From Paenibacillus_D sp047238105 (GTDB lineage Bacteria; Bacillota; Bacilli; Paenibacillales; Paenibacillaceae): DNA of 64,000 nt. The stretch lies in assembly GCF_047238105.1 (NCBI RefSeq), contig NZ_JBDFMD010000001.1, positions 2,356,001-2,420,000 on the forward strand, read 5' to 3'. The notes below the pieces were generated by a model. It made no database searches. It saw only the letters and a list, made by a program, of their open reading frames with translations, and was not told the DNA's origin. This document shows, piece after piece, positions 17,819-27,085 of this stretch. The translations under genes were made by a program, and so were the position numbers. Position 1 is the stretch's first letter, and each line of letters starts with the position of its first letter.

Positions 17819-18676
17819 GTGGTTCATTTGTTTGTGAAACGCGAGTTTTATCTGGCCAACTTCTCCGAATTTCGGTTTTTCTGCTTTCCGGATTCCGTCG
17901 GCAACTTCAACCGGCCTGACAAGCGGGAACATGATGTCAACCGGCCTGAGGGCGTGCGCGATTACAGTCTTCATTATATAGCGGAAGGCAGCGGCACACT
18001 GGAGCTTGACGGGGAGGTCTATCCGCTCAGGGCTGGTGACGCCTTCTGGCATGTGCCGCACGAGCCCATGCGTTACTACAGCTCTGACGATGACCCCTGG
18101 AACATCTACTGGATGCAGTTGTACGGCAGCATGCTGCCGACGTTTGCAGCGGAGAACGGCTTTCACCACTCCAGCATCTGGATAACCAAAGACGGAGAGC
18201 TGTTGCGTCATGCCTTCGACGAGCTGCTCGATGAGATTGATCAGCACAGCTTCCTTCGCCCCTCCCGCATCGCCGCTCTCGCGTATGGCGTATTCATCGA
18301 GTTTCTGACCAACTCTATCCCCTTTTCCCACTATCGCAGCGTCGATAATGTCGAGAAGATTATTGCCTTGCTGCCGCAAATGCAAAAAAAAGCCCATCTG
18401 CCGTTTGTACTGGACGAATGGGCCAAGAGCGCCGGATACACGCCTAATTATTTTTGCACGCTGTTCAAAAAAGTGACGAGAATGACGCCTGTCGCCTATA
18501 TGACCAAGTGTCGGATCCAACTGAGCAAGCATCTGCTCGTCAAGCAACCGCTCATCCCGATCAAAGAAGTCGCCATCACCTCCGGCTATCCCGGATTAAG
18601 CTACTTTAACAAGAAGTTTATGGAAGCCGAAGGGATGACGCCGGGCGCATTTCGCGGCCGGTACATGAACCGCTAA
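17819..18676 (+). CDS. AraC-family regulator with N-terminal cupin domain
   Basis: 285 residues. The N-terminal cupin (residues about 40-95: LHYIAEGSGTLELDGEVYPL) is a likely sugar sensor. The C-terminal double HTH ends with PIKEVAITSGYPGLSYFNKK and MTPGAFRGRYMNR. A GTG at 17819 or a TTG at 17828 may start translation; the latter is better spaced from the GGAG. It is transcribed away from the GNAT operon (about 250 bp between them) and convergent with the giant SLH gene. It may control the neighbouring polysaccharide locus or its own divergent region. No operator was recognised. Confidence 0.87.
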   Translation: MVHLFVKREFYLANFSEFRFFCFPDSVGNFNRPDKREHDVNRPEGVRDYSLHYIAEGSGTLELDGEVYPLRAGDAFWHVPHEPMRYYSSDDDPWNIYWMQLYGSMLPTFAAENGFHHSSIWITKDGELLRHAFDELLDEIDQHSFLRPSRIAALAYGVFIEFLTNSIPFSHYRSVDNVEKIIALLPQMQKKAHLPFVLDEWAKSAGYTPNYFCTLFKKVTRMTPVAYMTKCRIQLSKHLLVKQPLIPIKEVAITSGYPGLSYFNKKFMEAEGMTPGAFRGRYMNR

Positions 18677-18686
18677 AGACGCGGTT

Positions 18687-21600
18687 TTACGCTCTGAACG
18701 CTGAGGCCAGCAAACGGTACACGAGGGCAGCAGCCTGGGCTCGCGTAGTCTCCCCGTAAGGCGAGAAGCTGCCGTCTTCCATGCCGTTCACAAGCCCCTC
18801 CCGCCGCAGCCGTGCCACGGCGTCGACTGCATAGGCGGCAATCGCCGACTCATCCGTGAAGTCGCCTGCATGCTGTTCTGTTCCGGTCTGCAAGTTCAGT
18901 AAAGTGAGTGCTCTGTCGACCATAACGGCCATATCTTGCCGGGTGATCGTCGCCTGGGCTCCAAAATAACCGTCCCTCTGCCCGTTTACGAGTCCCAGCC
19001 TCGCTGCGGAAGCAATCGCCCGGTAATGCCAGTCCCCCTCGCGAGAATCCGCATAGGATGCCTCAGCTTCCAGATCCAGCAAATCAAACGCACGGACAAG
19101 CATAGCCGCAAATTCGGCTCGCGTGACCGATCCATGCGGGTCAAAGCGCCGGTCGCCGATCCCCTGGACGATATCTCTGGCGGCTAGAGCCGACACTGCC
19201 TCCTGGGCCCAGCTCAGGCGCTCCATATCGGCGAATGCCGCCGGGCGGTGGACCGCCGCGAAGGTGCCCTTACGCATGCCATGAAGCTCGATATAGCCTT
19301 GATCCGCATCATACCAGGCGTTTTTGACGACAGTCGCCGTGCCGTCGTCTGCCACCGCATAGAGCACAACCTGAACCGGCGCCTCCCCGGACCCCAGTAC
19401 ATACGGCAGCTGCAGACGGACCAGCCCGTCGGTCAACGATCCCTTGCTCTCGTCTTGCAGCGCTGCATCGACACGATAGGCGCTGCTCGCCCCCAGCAGC
19501 TGCTGCATCTCTCCCGGCAATGCGTCAGGATCGACAATGCCGAGACGAATAACCATGACATTGTCTGCTGACTGCCGCACCGCCGCTCCGTCCAAAGCAA
19601 GCGTCAGGTCATCGGTCTGAATCAAGAGCTTATGCAGACGTTCCTCCGGATCTACACCGGGACCGACAGCCAGCCGCAGGCGGAGGCCGGCTTGATCAAG
19701 TCCGAAGTCCACGCTGACCGTCACCACACCATCGGCTGCTGCCGTGATCGCCTCCTGCAGATCTTGCTCCATTACAGTCGCCTCCGGGACGCCATCCGCA
19801 CCTGGGACAATCTCCACTCGGATCACAGCACTAACCTCAACTTGCGGCTCTGTCGGCGGCGTGACCGGCCCTGGCGGCATCCATGTCGGTGGACCTGTTG
19901 GCGGATGTACAGGTGGATCCACCGGCGGGTCGACCGGACGAGCGGTTACGTTGACCGTGCTTTGCGCTGTGTAACCGCCGTCGACCGTCGTTGCGGTGAT
20001 GGTTGCATCCCCAGCCTTATGGGCCGTGACCAGCCCCGCCGCGTCGACCGACGCGATGTCCGGATCACTGGAATGCCAGACGACTTGCTTGTCGGCCGCG
20101 CCTGCCGGCAGCACGATGGCAGAGAGCCTCACCGCTTCGCCCTCCTCCAGCTTCAGCTGCTCCCTACTAAGCGAGACGCCGGTGACGGCGATGCCGACAG
20201 CGCGAATCTGCAATTCATAGGACGCGCTGCCATAAAGCGGGATGACGCTGCCGTCCTCACCCGTCGCCACGATATCCTCAAGACGGATCACGCTAGCGGT
20301 ATCCTCGGTCAGATCGACGTTGGCCTGCAGCCGCAGCTTGAGGATCGTATGCTCGCCATCCGCGCCTGGCAGATAAGCGGGGCTTGCAGCTGACTCTGCA
20401 GCATCGGACGCATCGTCAGCATCGGACACTTCGGTTTCACCAGCAGGCTGCTCAGCCTCAGCCTCGGCAACCGCTTCAGCGTGATGTTCCTCGCTCTCCT
20501 CTGGATCGGTTACGTCCTCTGACGTCTCAGACGTTTCCGCCCCGTCATCCACGGGCACGTGCTGCTGGTTCTGCGCCTGCTCCGGCTGCGACCAGGCGCG
20601 TGTCCCGAATACGAAAGCAACCTTGCCCACAGCGGCATCTTCGGTATCCTCCCGCATCTCCGGCCACGCCTCAGTCGTCAGTTCCGAGTCCACATAGCTT
20701 AGTTGTCCGGGGTCAAATGTCAGAGTAAAGGATTGGCCGAAGATATCCTCCGTCACATGCAGCAGACTGACGGACAGCTCCACCGTCTCTCCCCGATCCG
20801 CCTGCTCTGGCCCCTGGAGAAGGAATCCCCGCCGCTCCAGCTGCTCGAGGGCGTCGAGGAGCAAGCCGGTCCCGGTGTCGACAGCGTCCTGTCCCGCTGC
20901 CAGGTCGGCGTAGACAGCCTGCGCCTGCGCCAGTGCTGCCTCCACTGCTGCTGTCGAAGCTGCAGTGTAACGGAGCGGGTCGATGGCCGAGGCTTTGCCG
21001 ATGAGCAGCTCCAGCAGCGTTTTGTCCGTGACGGTGCTGAAAAATTGCAGCTCCGCCACATTGGCATTTTGTCCTTCATACCGCAAGAAACGGTAAGGGG
21101 CACTGTCGGCTACCCGGACGGCATGCCAGACCGCGCTGTCAATACCGCTGAAGCTGTAGAGCGTCGTATAATTAACGCCATCAAGAGATCCTTTCAGCAT
21201 CCCGCCGTTCATCCGGGCATGATTGCCGCTGCGCGGCAGGAACTTGATGACATCCACCTGGGCTGTCTGGCCTTCGCCAAGATCGACCCGAACCCAGCCA
21301 TTGCCTGCATTGGTCGTGTCGGGCGAGGTTCCCGGATCGCCGTCGAAGGCAGCCCAGGCATTGTCATTCTCAGACTCGCCCGTACCCCACTTCCGCGAAG
21401 ATGCGGTTACCATCGCTTTGGTAATCGTCAGCTTGTTCTCATCGGTATAGAGCGTATCCCACGGCGTAAGCGCGCCCTCCGCCACGGCAAGCTCGGCTGC
21501 AAGCGACTGCTTGTCGGCGCCGGGCGCCTGCATCGCTGTCTCGATACGCTGCAGTTCCTGCGCATAACGGTGATAGCTGCCTTGGGTGAAGTCCGCAGCC

Positions 21601-24600
21601 CGCCGGACATCCAGCGCCACATGCAGATCCAGCGTATGCGTCACTGTGAACACGCCGTTCGATATCTCGAACACGGCTTGGTGACTGCCGTAGTCCGCTT
21701 GTCCCGGCGTCCAGGTCAGACGCTGCGATACTGGACTGAACTGCGCTCCGACCGGCAGCTGGATCGCCTTCATGACCAGTGCCTTGCCGGCCCCGTCGGA
21801 CGCTTCTACCGTGTAGGTGAACGACTGTCTGGCCGTTAGCTCCCTCGTCTCTTGAGGCGCGACCGCCGGCTCACCGACGACCGTCAGGACGAAGGTCCTT
21901 GTCGAAAGCAGCTCTCCCGACTGGGCAGTGAAGGTGATCGGATATATCCCGCCCTGACGATACCCAGGTGTCCAGCTCAGCGTCCCCCTCGCTCCATCGA
22001 ACACCGCGCCCTCTGGCAGGTTCGCTGCGCGATACTCGACATCGCCCGCCGCATGGACTAATTCCAGCGCCAAGGCAAACGGCTCTCCGGCGACAATGCT
22101 CCGATCCGGAACGGGCTTGATGACCGGCATGCCCTCGATAATCTCCAGATCCTCCAGCACGTCCTGCAGCGCGCCGGCCAGCTCATCCACCTCGGCCTGG
22201 CTTGCCGGTTGGGCTGCCTGTGCTTCCTCCACCTGCTGAGCAAGCCGGACATAGGATGCTTCGGTATATACGCCTGCTTCCACGGCCGCCTCCGCTTGCT
22301 CCAGCAGATAGCCGAGCAGCGTCGTGTCGTACGTCTCCGCATGAAGCTCCAGCTCGGCAATATTAGTATGGCCTCCGTGCCCATCATAATAGCGGTAATA
22401 GCGGTAGGCAGTCGAACCCTCCACCGGTTCGGCGTACCACTGCGAGAGCGTGACACCGCTGATGGTGTGCAGATTCGTCCAGCTATTCCCGTCTAACGAG
22501 CCTTGAATGATACCGCCGTTGATGCGGTTCACCGTATTGCTGCGCGGATGGAAGCGAACATAGCGAATCGCCTGCGGGCTGCCCAGATCGGCTCTCACCC
22601 AGCCGGTGCTGGTTTGTGTATCCGCTCCGGTGGCCAGATCCCCGTCGAAGACACGCCAGCCGTTCTCTACTCTTGTATCCGCAGAGCCCGGGGGATTGGA
22701 CCAGATATTCGCAGAGGCGATGACCATGTCCCTGCTGATGGCCAGCTTCTCGAATAAGGTTGCCTCCCCCGCATCATCGCGCTCGGTCAGATAGGTCTGC
22801 TCCAGCGGCACCAGCAGCCCGGCGATCCTGTACAGCTGCTCCACCAATGCCGGGACATCAGGCCCGGGTGCGTCCAGCTCCGTCTTGATCCGCGCCAGCT
22901 CGGTCCGGTAGAGATAGAAGCTGAGCCGGGTGTAATCCCTCTGCCGGTAGCTCTCCGCTCTTGCGAGCACCTCCTCCAGCGTATCTGCGCCTACCGCCGC
23001 GGCATAGAACGGCTGGGCCGATCCGTCCGCATGAACGGGGAGCAGCTTGTAGTAGGCAGTGCCGTGACGCAAGACATCCTGGTAGGTCGTGTCGCGAAGA
23101 TCTTGGGCAATAAGTGTCCATGGCGAGCCCTCCACCGGCTCGGCGCTGCCCGGCGTCAGCTCGGGGTCGAGCAGGCTTGCCTCGGGGTCCGCCGTACGGT
23201 ACAAATGGAACCGTGAGGCTTGCTTCGGCTTGTTCCAGTGCAGCGTGACCCGATCCTGCTCCTTGGCAAAGAACAGCGTGATGCCGCCTGCAGGAGGGGC
23301 GTCCGTCTCCACCTCGCTGAAGCTCGCAGACCCCGCAGCCGCCAAGCCGATATAATGCGCTCGCGTCAATAATGTAGGCAGCCCGGTGACGTACTGCCAC
23401 TCCGCCCCGTCGGCCGACACGAAGGCGTGGGCCATCTGCGTATCGTAGTCGTAGGCGAGCTTGAGGTGCGGATAGTCTGCGACAGTATACCCCTGCAGCC
23501 CGGCATCGTACGGACTGATGGTACCAGCCGCCCAGGTGACGAACGAGTTGCGCGTCCGGTTCTGCAGCACCAGCCGGCCCTCCTCATCGGCTCCGAAGTA
23601 CACGTAGCGGGACTGGTCTGTCGTCAGACGGTCTCGCAGCAGCAGACCGCTGGCCGCCCCGTCGGCGCTGTCGATCCTGGCGCTGATCGAGCTGTTGCCG
23701 CCTGCTACCTGACTCACATAATGCAGGGAGTCGCGGATATCCCGCTTGAACAGGTGGTAGTCATCGTACTGCTCTCCCTGGGCCAGACCGTCGCCATCGG
23801 CGCCCGTGATCACGATCATCGATCCGCCGTCACGGACAGCAGCACTGCCTGCTGTCGTCCCGATCCGGTCATCGCGCCACCCTGTCGGCACCGCCCCGGA
23901 AGCCGGCTGCGTCAGATCCGCCTTGGCGCGCCACGACTCCCAGCCCTCGCCATGCCGGTTCACCCCGGCCACCTTATAATAGTAAGTTTTGCCGTTTTGA
24001 GCTGTGGTGTCTTTATAATAGAAACCTTCCACACCCGTGGCGATCGTCGTATAAGGCCCCTGCTCCGACTCAGACCGCTTGATGGTATACGTCTCTGCTC
24101 CTGCCGCGATCTTCCACGACAGGCCGGCATAGCCGTTGCCTGCCAGCGCGTTGACGACGTCGACATGAGACGGCTTGGGTTCGGCTTCATACGTACTTCC
24201 CAGCTTCAGCACCAGTGTCGATCGGGGGCCGATCGTCACCTTGCCGTCCGCCACCGGAACCAGCTGCTCAGACACAAGATCCAGCACCGAGCTCCCCGCA
24301 AAATCAGACGGCAGCTCGACCTCGAAGTCATCCTCATTGCCATAGGTGTCGCGTGTCGTATTGAAGATGAAGAAGTACTCGCCGTAGCGGGCCGTGAGCA
24401 GATCGGGATAGCCGGAGTAAGGCGTATCGACCTCCAGATTATCCCGCACGACAGTGCCTACGCCAGGTTGATAGGTGATCGGCACCTCCTCGCCGACCAG
24501 CGCCTGCTGCGCCCCGGTCGTATGGGCTGCTCTGTCGATCTGGAAATCCCAATCGACATTATGCGGCCGGATCGAATAATCTTCGTATCGGAACTTGTTG

Positions 24601-27011
24601 TTGGTCGCTACCTGCACGATCCGATCATACGCGGAGGTGACCACATGGAGCCGGCCATTGCTTAAACCTCCGCGATTGCGGAAGTTCAAGGCGCCTAAGA
24701 TCCGTACATCGCCGTCCCGCATCGAGACGTAGAGGTTGTCGATATCCGTCCAGGCGAATTGTTCGTAATCTGCGGACTCCACCCCGAGTGCAACGAGCTC
24801 CCCCGCTGCATAGTAGTCGAAATCCGTATGCGGCAGCACGACGCCGGCTTGCGCCTGCCCTGCAAAGCGCGGGTAGTCGGCCCGTCCGCCGGTAATATAA
24901 TGGTAGCTCTCTCTGAGCAGATAGTTGATGCCGCTCATCGTAGCTGTACTGCCGAAGTCCCTCCTCGGGATCAGCTGCCGATCCGCCATCTGCTGCTGCG
25001 CATAACCGACGGCCTCCCTGGCATAATCCCAGTACACTTCCCACTCTGGTCCGCTGTAACGTTCCTCGTGATCGGCCATCAGCTTCTCCAGATACGCCAT
25101 TTGCAAGGTTATGCCTGACCCGACTCTGGCGCTGTATGCAGCGAAGCCCGCCAGGGAAGGTCCGCGCTCGTCCGTCATTTGCTCGGTAACCGCTATTCGG
25201 TATCCGTCCTGCAGCGAGGTGTACCGGACGTACCCTCGCGCATGGGCAGATCTCAGGATCGCCTTCAGGATGCGGTCATTCGTCTCCTCCTCGTCCGGCT
25301 TATTCCAGGTTTTGTAGAAGTAGGACACCAGATAGTTGACCGCTTCGCCATAGTTGGCGACAAAGCCGTTCTCACGGGTCAACCCGCCCTCTGTCAGACC
25401 GTAGTAGTGCTCGCCGTACGGCTTTCTTCTCACCACCTCGCCATCGTCGTCCAGCTTGCTCTGCGCCAGTCCCTTGCCGATCTTGTATACATAATCGTCC
25501 GTGAACTCCGCCGTGCCGTCGTGAAGGAACAAGGAATGATACAGATCCAGCTCTTCGCCCGCCGGACCGACCAGCACCTCCTCGCCCAGGAACGGCTCGA
25601 TGCCGAGCGATTCCAGCAGGATCTGGCGGCTGCGCTCCGGCCCCTCATAGAAGTCGGAGCCGATGATGCCCAGCCCGACATGGGCTTCCCACGCCCCTTC
25701 ATAGGTGTAGAGCATCTGATTGTAGATGTAGGAGAGACGGGTGCGGGCAAAATCGAAGTTGGCCTTGAGCGTCCGCTCCCAGGCCTCGCGCCGGGTCAGC
25801 TCGCCGCCTTCCCAGTCCAGGCTGGCCAGTACGTGACGGCCGCCCGCACCGTCGATATCCTCGCTGCCTGTCCCGGCGTCGAACGGCTCGTCCAGATAAG
25901 CTTCAAACGCTTCCCGGCCGTACACGTCCTCATCGAAGATCAGCTTCTCCGCAATATACAGCGCTTCGCCCAGCGCGCCGTAATAGCCGCCCCAGTCGCC
26001 CTGGTGGCCGCCCCGCAGCACCAGCCGGTAATTGTTGTAGTAATCCTTGACATGATTGTCGATCGTTTTGAAGATCCGCTCCAGCGCAGCCCGCTTCTCC
26101 GCCGCCGACTGGGCGGGCGACCAATCATATTTCAATACATTGGCATAGAACTTCAACTCATCCTGATATCGGATGATCGACAGCTTGCCGCCCGGACCCG
26201 CGTCGACCTTGCTCGAGAGCGCCAGGAACTTGTCGATCTGCTCCTGGATATATCCGTCGACCAGCGCCTGCTTCTCCGCCTCTGTCGTCGGGTCCGGACG
26301 GAGCAGCCGTTCCGGCGTCTGCTCGGGCGTGAGCTTGTAGCCCTGCGGCTCGCCTGTCACGTCAAGGTAGGCCTGGGTATGGGTATAGGCTTGGTAGAAC
26401 CCCCTTGTGCTGGCGGTGAGATTGCCCGACGGATTGAGCGGCCGGATCGTCAGCTCGATCGTCTCCTTGCCTGAGGTCGCATGCAAGGGCAGCAGGGAGG
26501 TATGATAATAGAACCGGTTCGGCAGTTGCGCATTGATCAGCTCCGTATGATCGCCGTAGGAGATAAATCCGATCTGCTCCCCGTTGATAAGCAGCATCGT
26601 CTTGACGGAAGCAGCTTCTCCCGCAAATTTGACGGTGAAGTAATTACGCTGATGGGGATCGACCTGCATCGTGAAGATCAGATCGCCCCCATGCGGGCCT
26701 GCAGGCTCGCGCGGATGAGACACGCGGGCCCGCTCCCCCAGCAGCCCTGTCGTGACGGTCGTATATTCGCCCCGAAAATTGTGAGCGTTTTCAGAATGCT
26801 CATTGCCAAAATCGATCTTATCCAGCAGCCCGTTCTCATCCATGGCACGATTCACGGACGCCCCCCGATCCCCGTGCTCCTCTTGCCCTGCCAGTGTCGC
26901 GCTGAAAGGTTGCAGCAGCAGTGCTAATGCCAGCAAGACGATCCCGCCTTGCTGTACCAGCCGCCGTCCGCCGCCAGTCTGAATAAGCCACTGTCGAATT
27001 GGATGCTCCAC
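18687..27011 (-). CDS. Giant SLH-anchored multidomain surface protein, putative polysaccharide-degrading enzyme
   Basis: About 2774 residues. GTG 27011 has AGAGGGG at good spacing; an ATG at 27089 overlapping the GH28 stop by four bases is the alternative. Order (numbered from the 27089 ATG): signal peptide; an unrecognised region of about 900 residues, probably catalytic; FnIII-like (about 965-1060); LamG-like; FnIII-like; two F5/8-type C modules (about 1440-1580 and 1890-2030) interleaved with short helical FIVAR-like segments; two putative-Ig modules; a cohesin-like module (about 2090-2290) with an acidic insert; a Big_2 module; a Pro-rich linker; and three SLH motifs. It ends the transporter operon, so it likely attacks the polymer whose fragments the operon imports. 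The enzyme family is not recognised. Confidence 0.82.
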   Translation of the reverse strand: MEHPIRQWLIQTGGGRRLVQQGGIVLLALALLLQPFSATLAGQEEHGDRGASVNRAMDENGLLDKIDFGNEHSENAHNFRGEYTTVTTGLLGERARVSHPREPAGPHGGDLIFTMQVDPHQRNYFTVKFAGEAASVKTMLLINGEQIGFISYGDHTELINAQLPNRFYYHTSLLPLHATSGKETIELTIRPLNPSGNLTASTRGFYQAYTHTQAYLDVTGEPQGYKLTPEQTPERLLRPDPTTEAEKQALVDGYIQEQIDKFLALSSKVDAGPGGKLSIIRYQDELKFYANVLKYDWSPAQSAAEKRAALERIFKTIDNHVKDYYNNYRLVLRGGHQGDWGGYYGALGEALYIAEKLIFDEDVYGREAFEAYLDEPFDAGTGSEDIDGAGGRHVLASLDWEGGELTRREAWERTLKANFDFARTRLSYIYNQMLYTYEGAWEAHVGLGIIGSDFYEGPERSRQILLESLGIEPFLGEEVLVGPAGEELDLYHSLFLHDGTAEFTDDYVYKIGKGLAQSKLDDDGEVVRRKPYGEHYYGLTEGGLTRENGFVANYGEAVNYLVSYFYKTWNKPDEEETNDRILKAILRSAHARGYVRYTSLQDGYRIAVTEQMTDERGPSLAGFAAYSARVGSGITLQMAYLEKLMADHEERYSGPEWEVYWDYAREAVGYAQQQMADRQLIPRRDFGSTATMSGINYLLRESYHYITGGRADYPRFAGQAQAGVVLPHTDFDYYAAGELVALGVESADYEQFAWTDIDNLYVSMRDGDVRILGALNFRNRGGLSNGRLHVVTSAYDRIVQVATNNKFRYEDYSIRPHNVDWDFQIDRAAHTTGAQQALVGEEVPITYQPGVGTVVRDNLEVDTPYSGYPDLLTARYGEYFFIFNTTRDTYGNEDDFEVELPSDFAGSSVLDLVSEQLVPVADGKVTIGPRSTLVLKLGSTYEAEPKPSHVDVVNALAGNGYAGLSWKIAAGAETYTIKRSESEQGPYTTIATGVEGFYYKDTTAQNGKTYYYKVAGVNRHGEGWESWRAKADLTQPASGAVPTGWRDDRIGTTAGSAAVRDGGSMIVITGADGDGLAQGEQYDDYHLFKRDIRDSLHYVSQVAGGNSSISARIDSADGAASGLLLRDRLTTDQSRYVYFGADEEGRLVLQNRTRNSFVTWAAGTISPYDAGLQGYTVADYPHLKLAYDYDTQMAHAFVSADGAEWQYVTGLPTLLTRAHYIGLAAAGSASFSEVETDAPPAGGITLFFAKEQDRVTLHWNKPKQASRFHLYRTADPEASLLDPELTPGSAEPVEGSPWTLIAQDLRDTTYQDVLRHGTAYYKLLPVHADGSAQPFYAAAVGADTLEEVLARAESYRQRDYTRLSFYLYRTELARIKTELDAPGPDVPALVEQLYRIAGLLVPLEQTYLTERDDAGEATLFEKLAISRDMVIASANIWSNPPGSADTRVENGWRVFDGDLATGADTQTSTGWVRADLGSPQAIRYVRFHPRSNTVNRINGGIIQGSLDGNSWTNLHTISGVTLSQWYAEPVEGSTAYRYYRYYDGHGGHTNIAELELHAETYDTTLLGYLLEQAEAAVEAGVYTEASYVRLAQQVEEAQAAQPASQAEVDELAGALQDVLEDLEIIEGMPVIKPVPDRSIVAGEPFALALELVHAAGDVEYRAANLPEGAVFDGARGTLSWTPGYRQGGIYPITFTAQSGELLSTRTFVLTVVGEPAVAPQETRELTARQSFTYTVEASDGAGKALVMKAIQLPVGAQFSPVSQRLTWTPGQADYGSHQAVFEISNGVFTVTHTLDLHVALDVRRAADFTQGSYHRYAQELQRIETAMQAPGADKQSLAAELAVAEGALTPWDTLYTDENKLTITKAMVTASSRKWGTGESENDNAWAAFDGDPGTSPDTTNAGNGWVRVDLGEGQTAQVDVIKFLPRSGNHARMNGGMLKGSLDGVNYTTLYSFSGIDSAVWHAVRVADSAPYRFLRYEGQNANVAELQFFSTVTDKTLLELLIGKASAIDPLRYTAASTAAVEAALAQAQAVYADLAAGQDAVDTGTGLLLDALEQLERRGFLLQGPEQADRGETVELSVSLLHVTEDIFGQSFTLTFDPGQLSYVDSELTTEAWPEMREDTEDAAVGKVAFVFGTRAWSQPEQAQNQQHVPVDDGAETSETSEDVTDPEESEEHHAEAVAEAEAEQPAGETEVSDADDASDAAESAASPAYLPGADGEHTILKLRLQANVDLTEDTASVIRLEDIVATGEDGSVIPLYGSASYELQIRAVGIAVTGVSLSREQLKLEEGEAVRLSAIVLPAGAADKQVVWHSSDPDIASVDAAGLVTAHKAGDATITATTVDGGYTAQSTVNVTARPVDPPVDPPVHPPTGPPTWMPPGPVTPPTEPQVEVSAVIRVEIVPGADGVPEATVMEQDLQEAITAAADGVVTVSVDFGLDQAGLRLRLAVGPGVDPEERLHKLLIQTDDLTLALDGAAVRQSADNVMVIRLGIVDPDALPGEMQQLLGASSAYRVDAALQDESKGSLTDGLVRLQLPYVLGSGEAPVQVVLYAVADDGTATVVKNAWYDADQGYIELHGMRKGTFAAVHRPAAFADMERLSWAQEAVSALAARDIVQGIGDRRFDPHGSVTRAEFAAMLVRAFDLLDLEAEASYADSREGDWHYRAIASAARLGLVNGQRDGYFGAQATITRQDMAVMVDRALTLLNLQTGTEQHAGDFTDESAIAAYAVDAVARLRREGLVNGMEDGSFSPYGETTRAQAAALVYRLLASAFRA
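26780..26793. promoter_or_regulatory. cre-like site inside the giant SLH gene
   Basis: TGTGAGCGTTTTCA matches the catabolite-responsive element consensus TGNAANCGNTNNCA with one mismatch. It lies about 220 bp inside the gene, where CcpA could act as a roadblock. Chance occurrence within coding sequence is possible. Confidence 0.3.
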
Positions 27012-27085
27012 GCAGTTTCCCCTCTTCTCTTGCCTGCAAGCCCTGCCTGGACGGCTAGGACTTGCGGCTGATTGATGTGCTGTCT

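Noticed and set aside
25179..26474. A long plus-strand reading frame inside the giant SLH gene
   Set aside because: Shadow of a high-GC coding strand; composition is Leu/Arg/Gln-rich and unlike any family.
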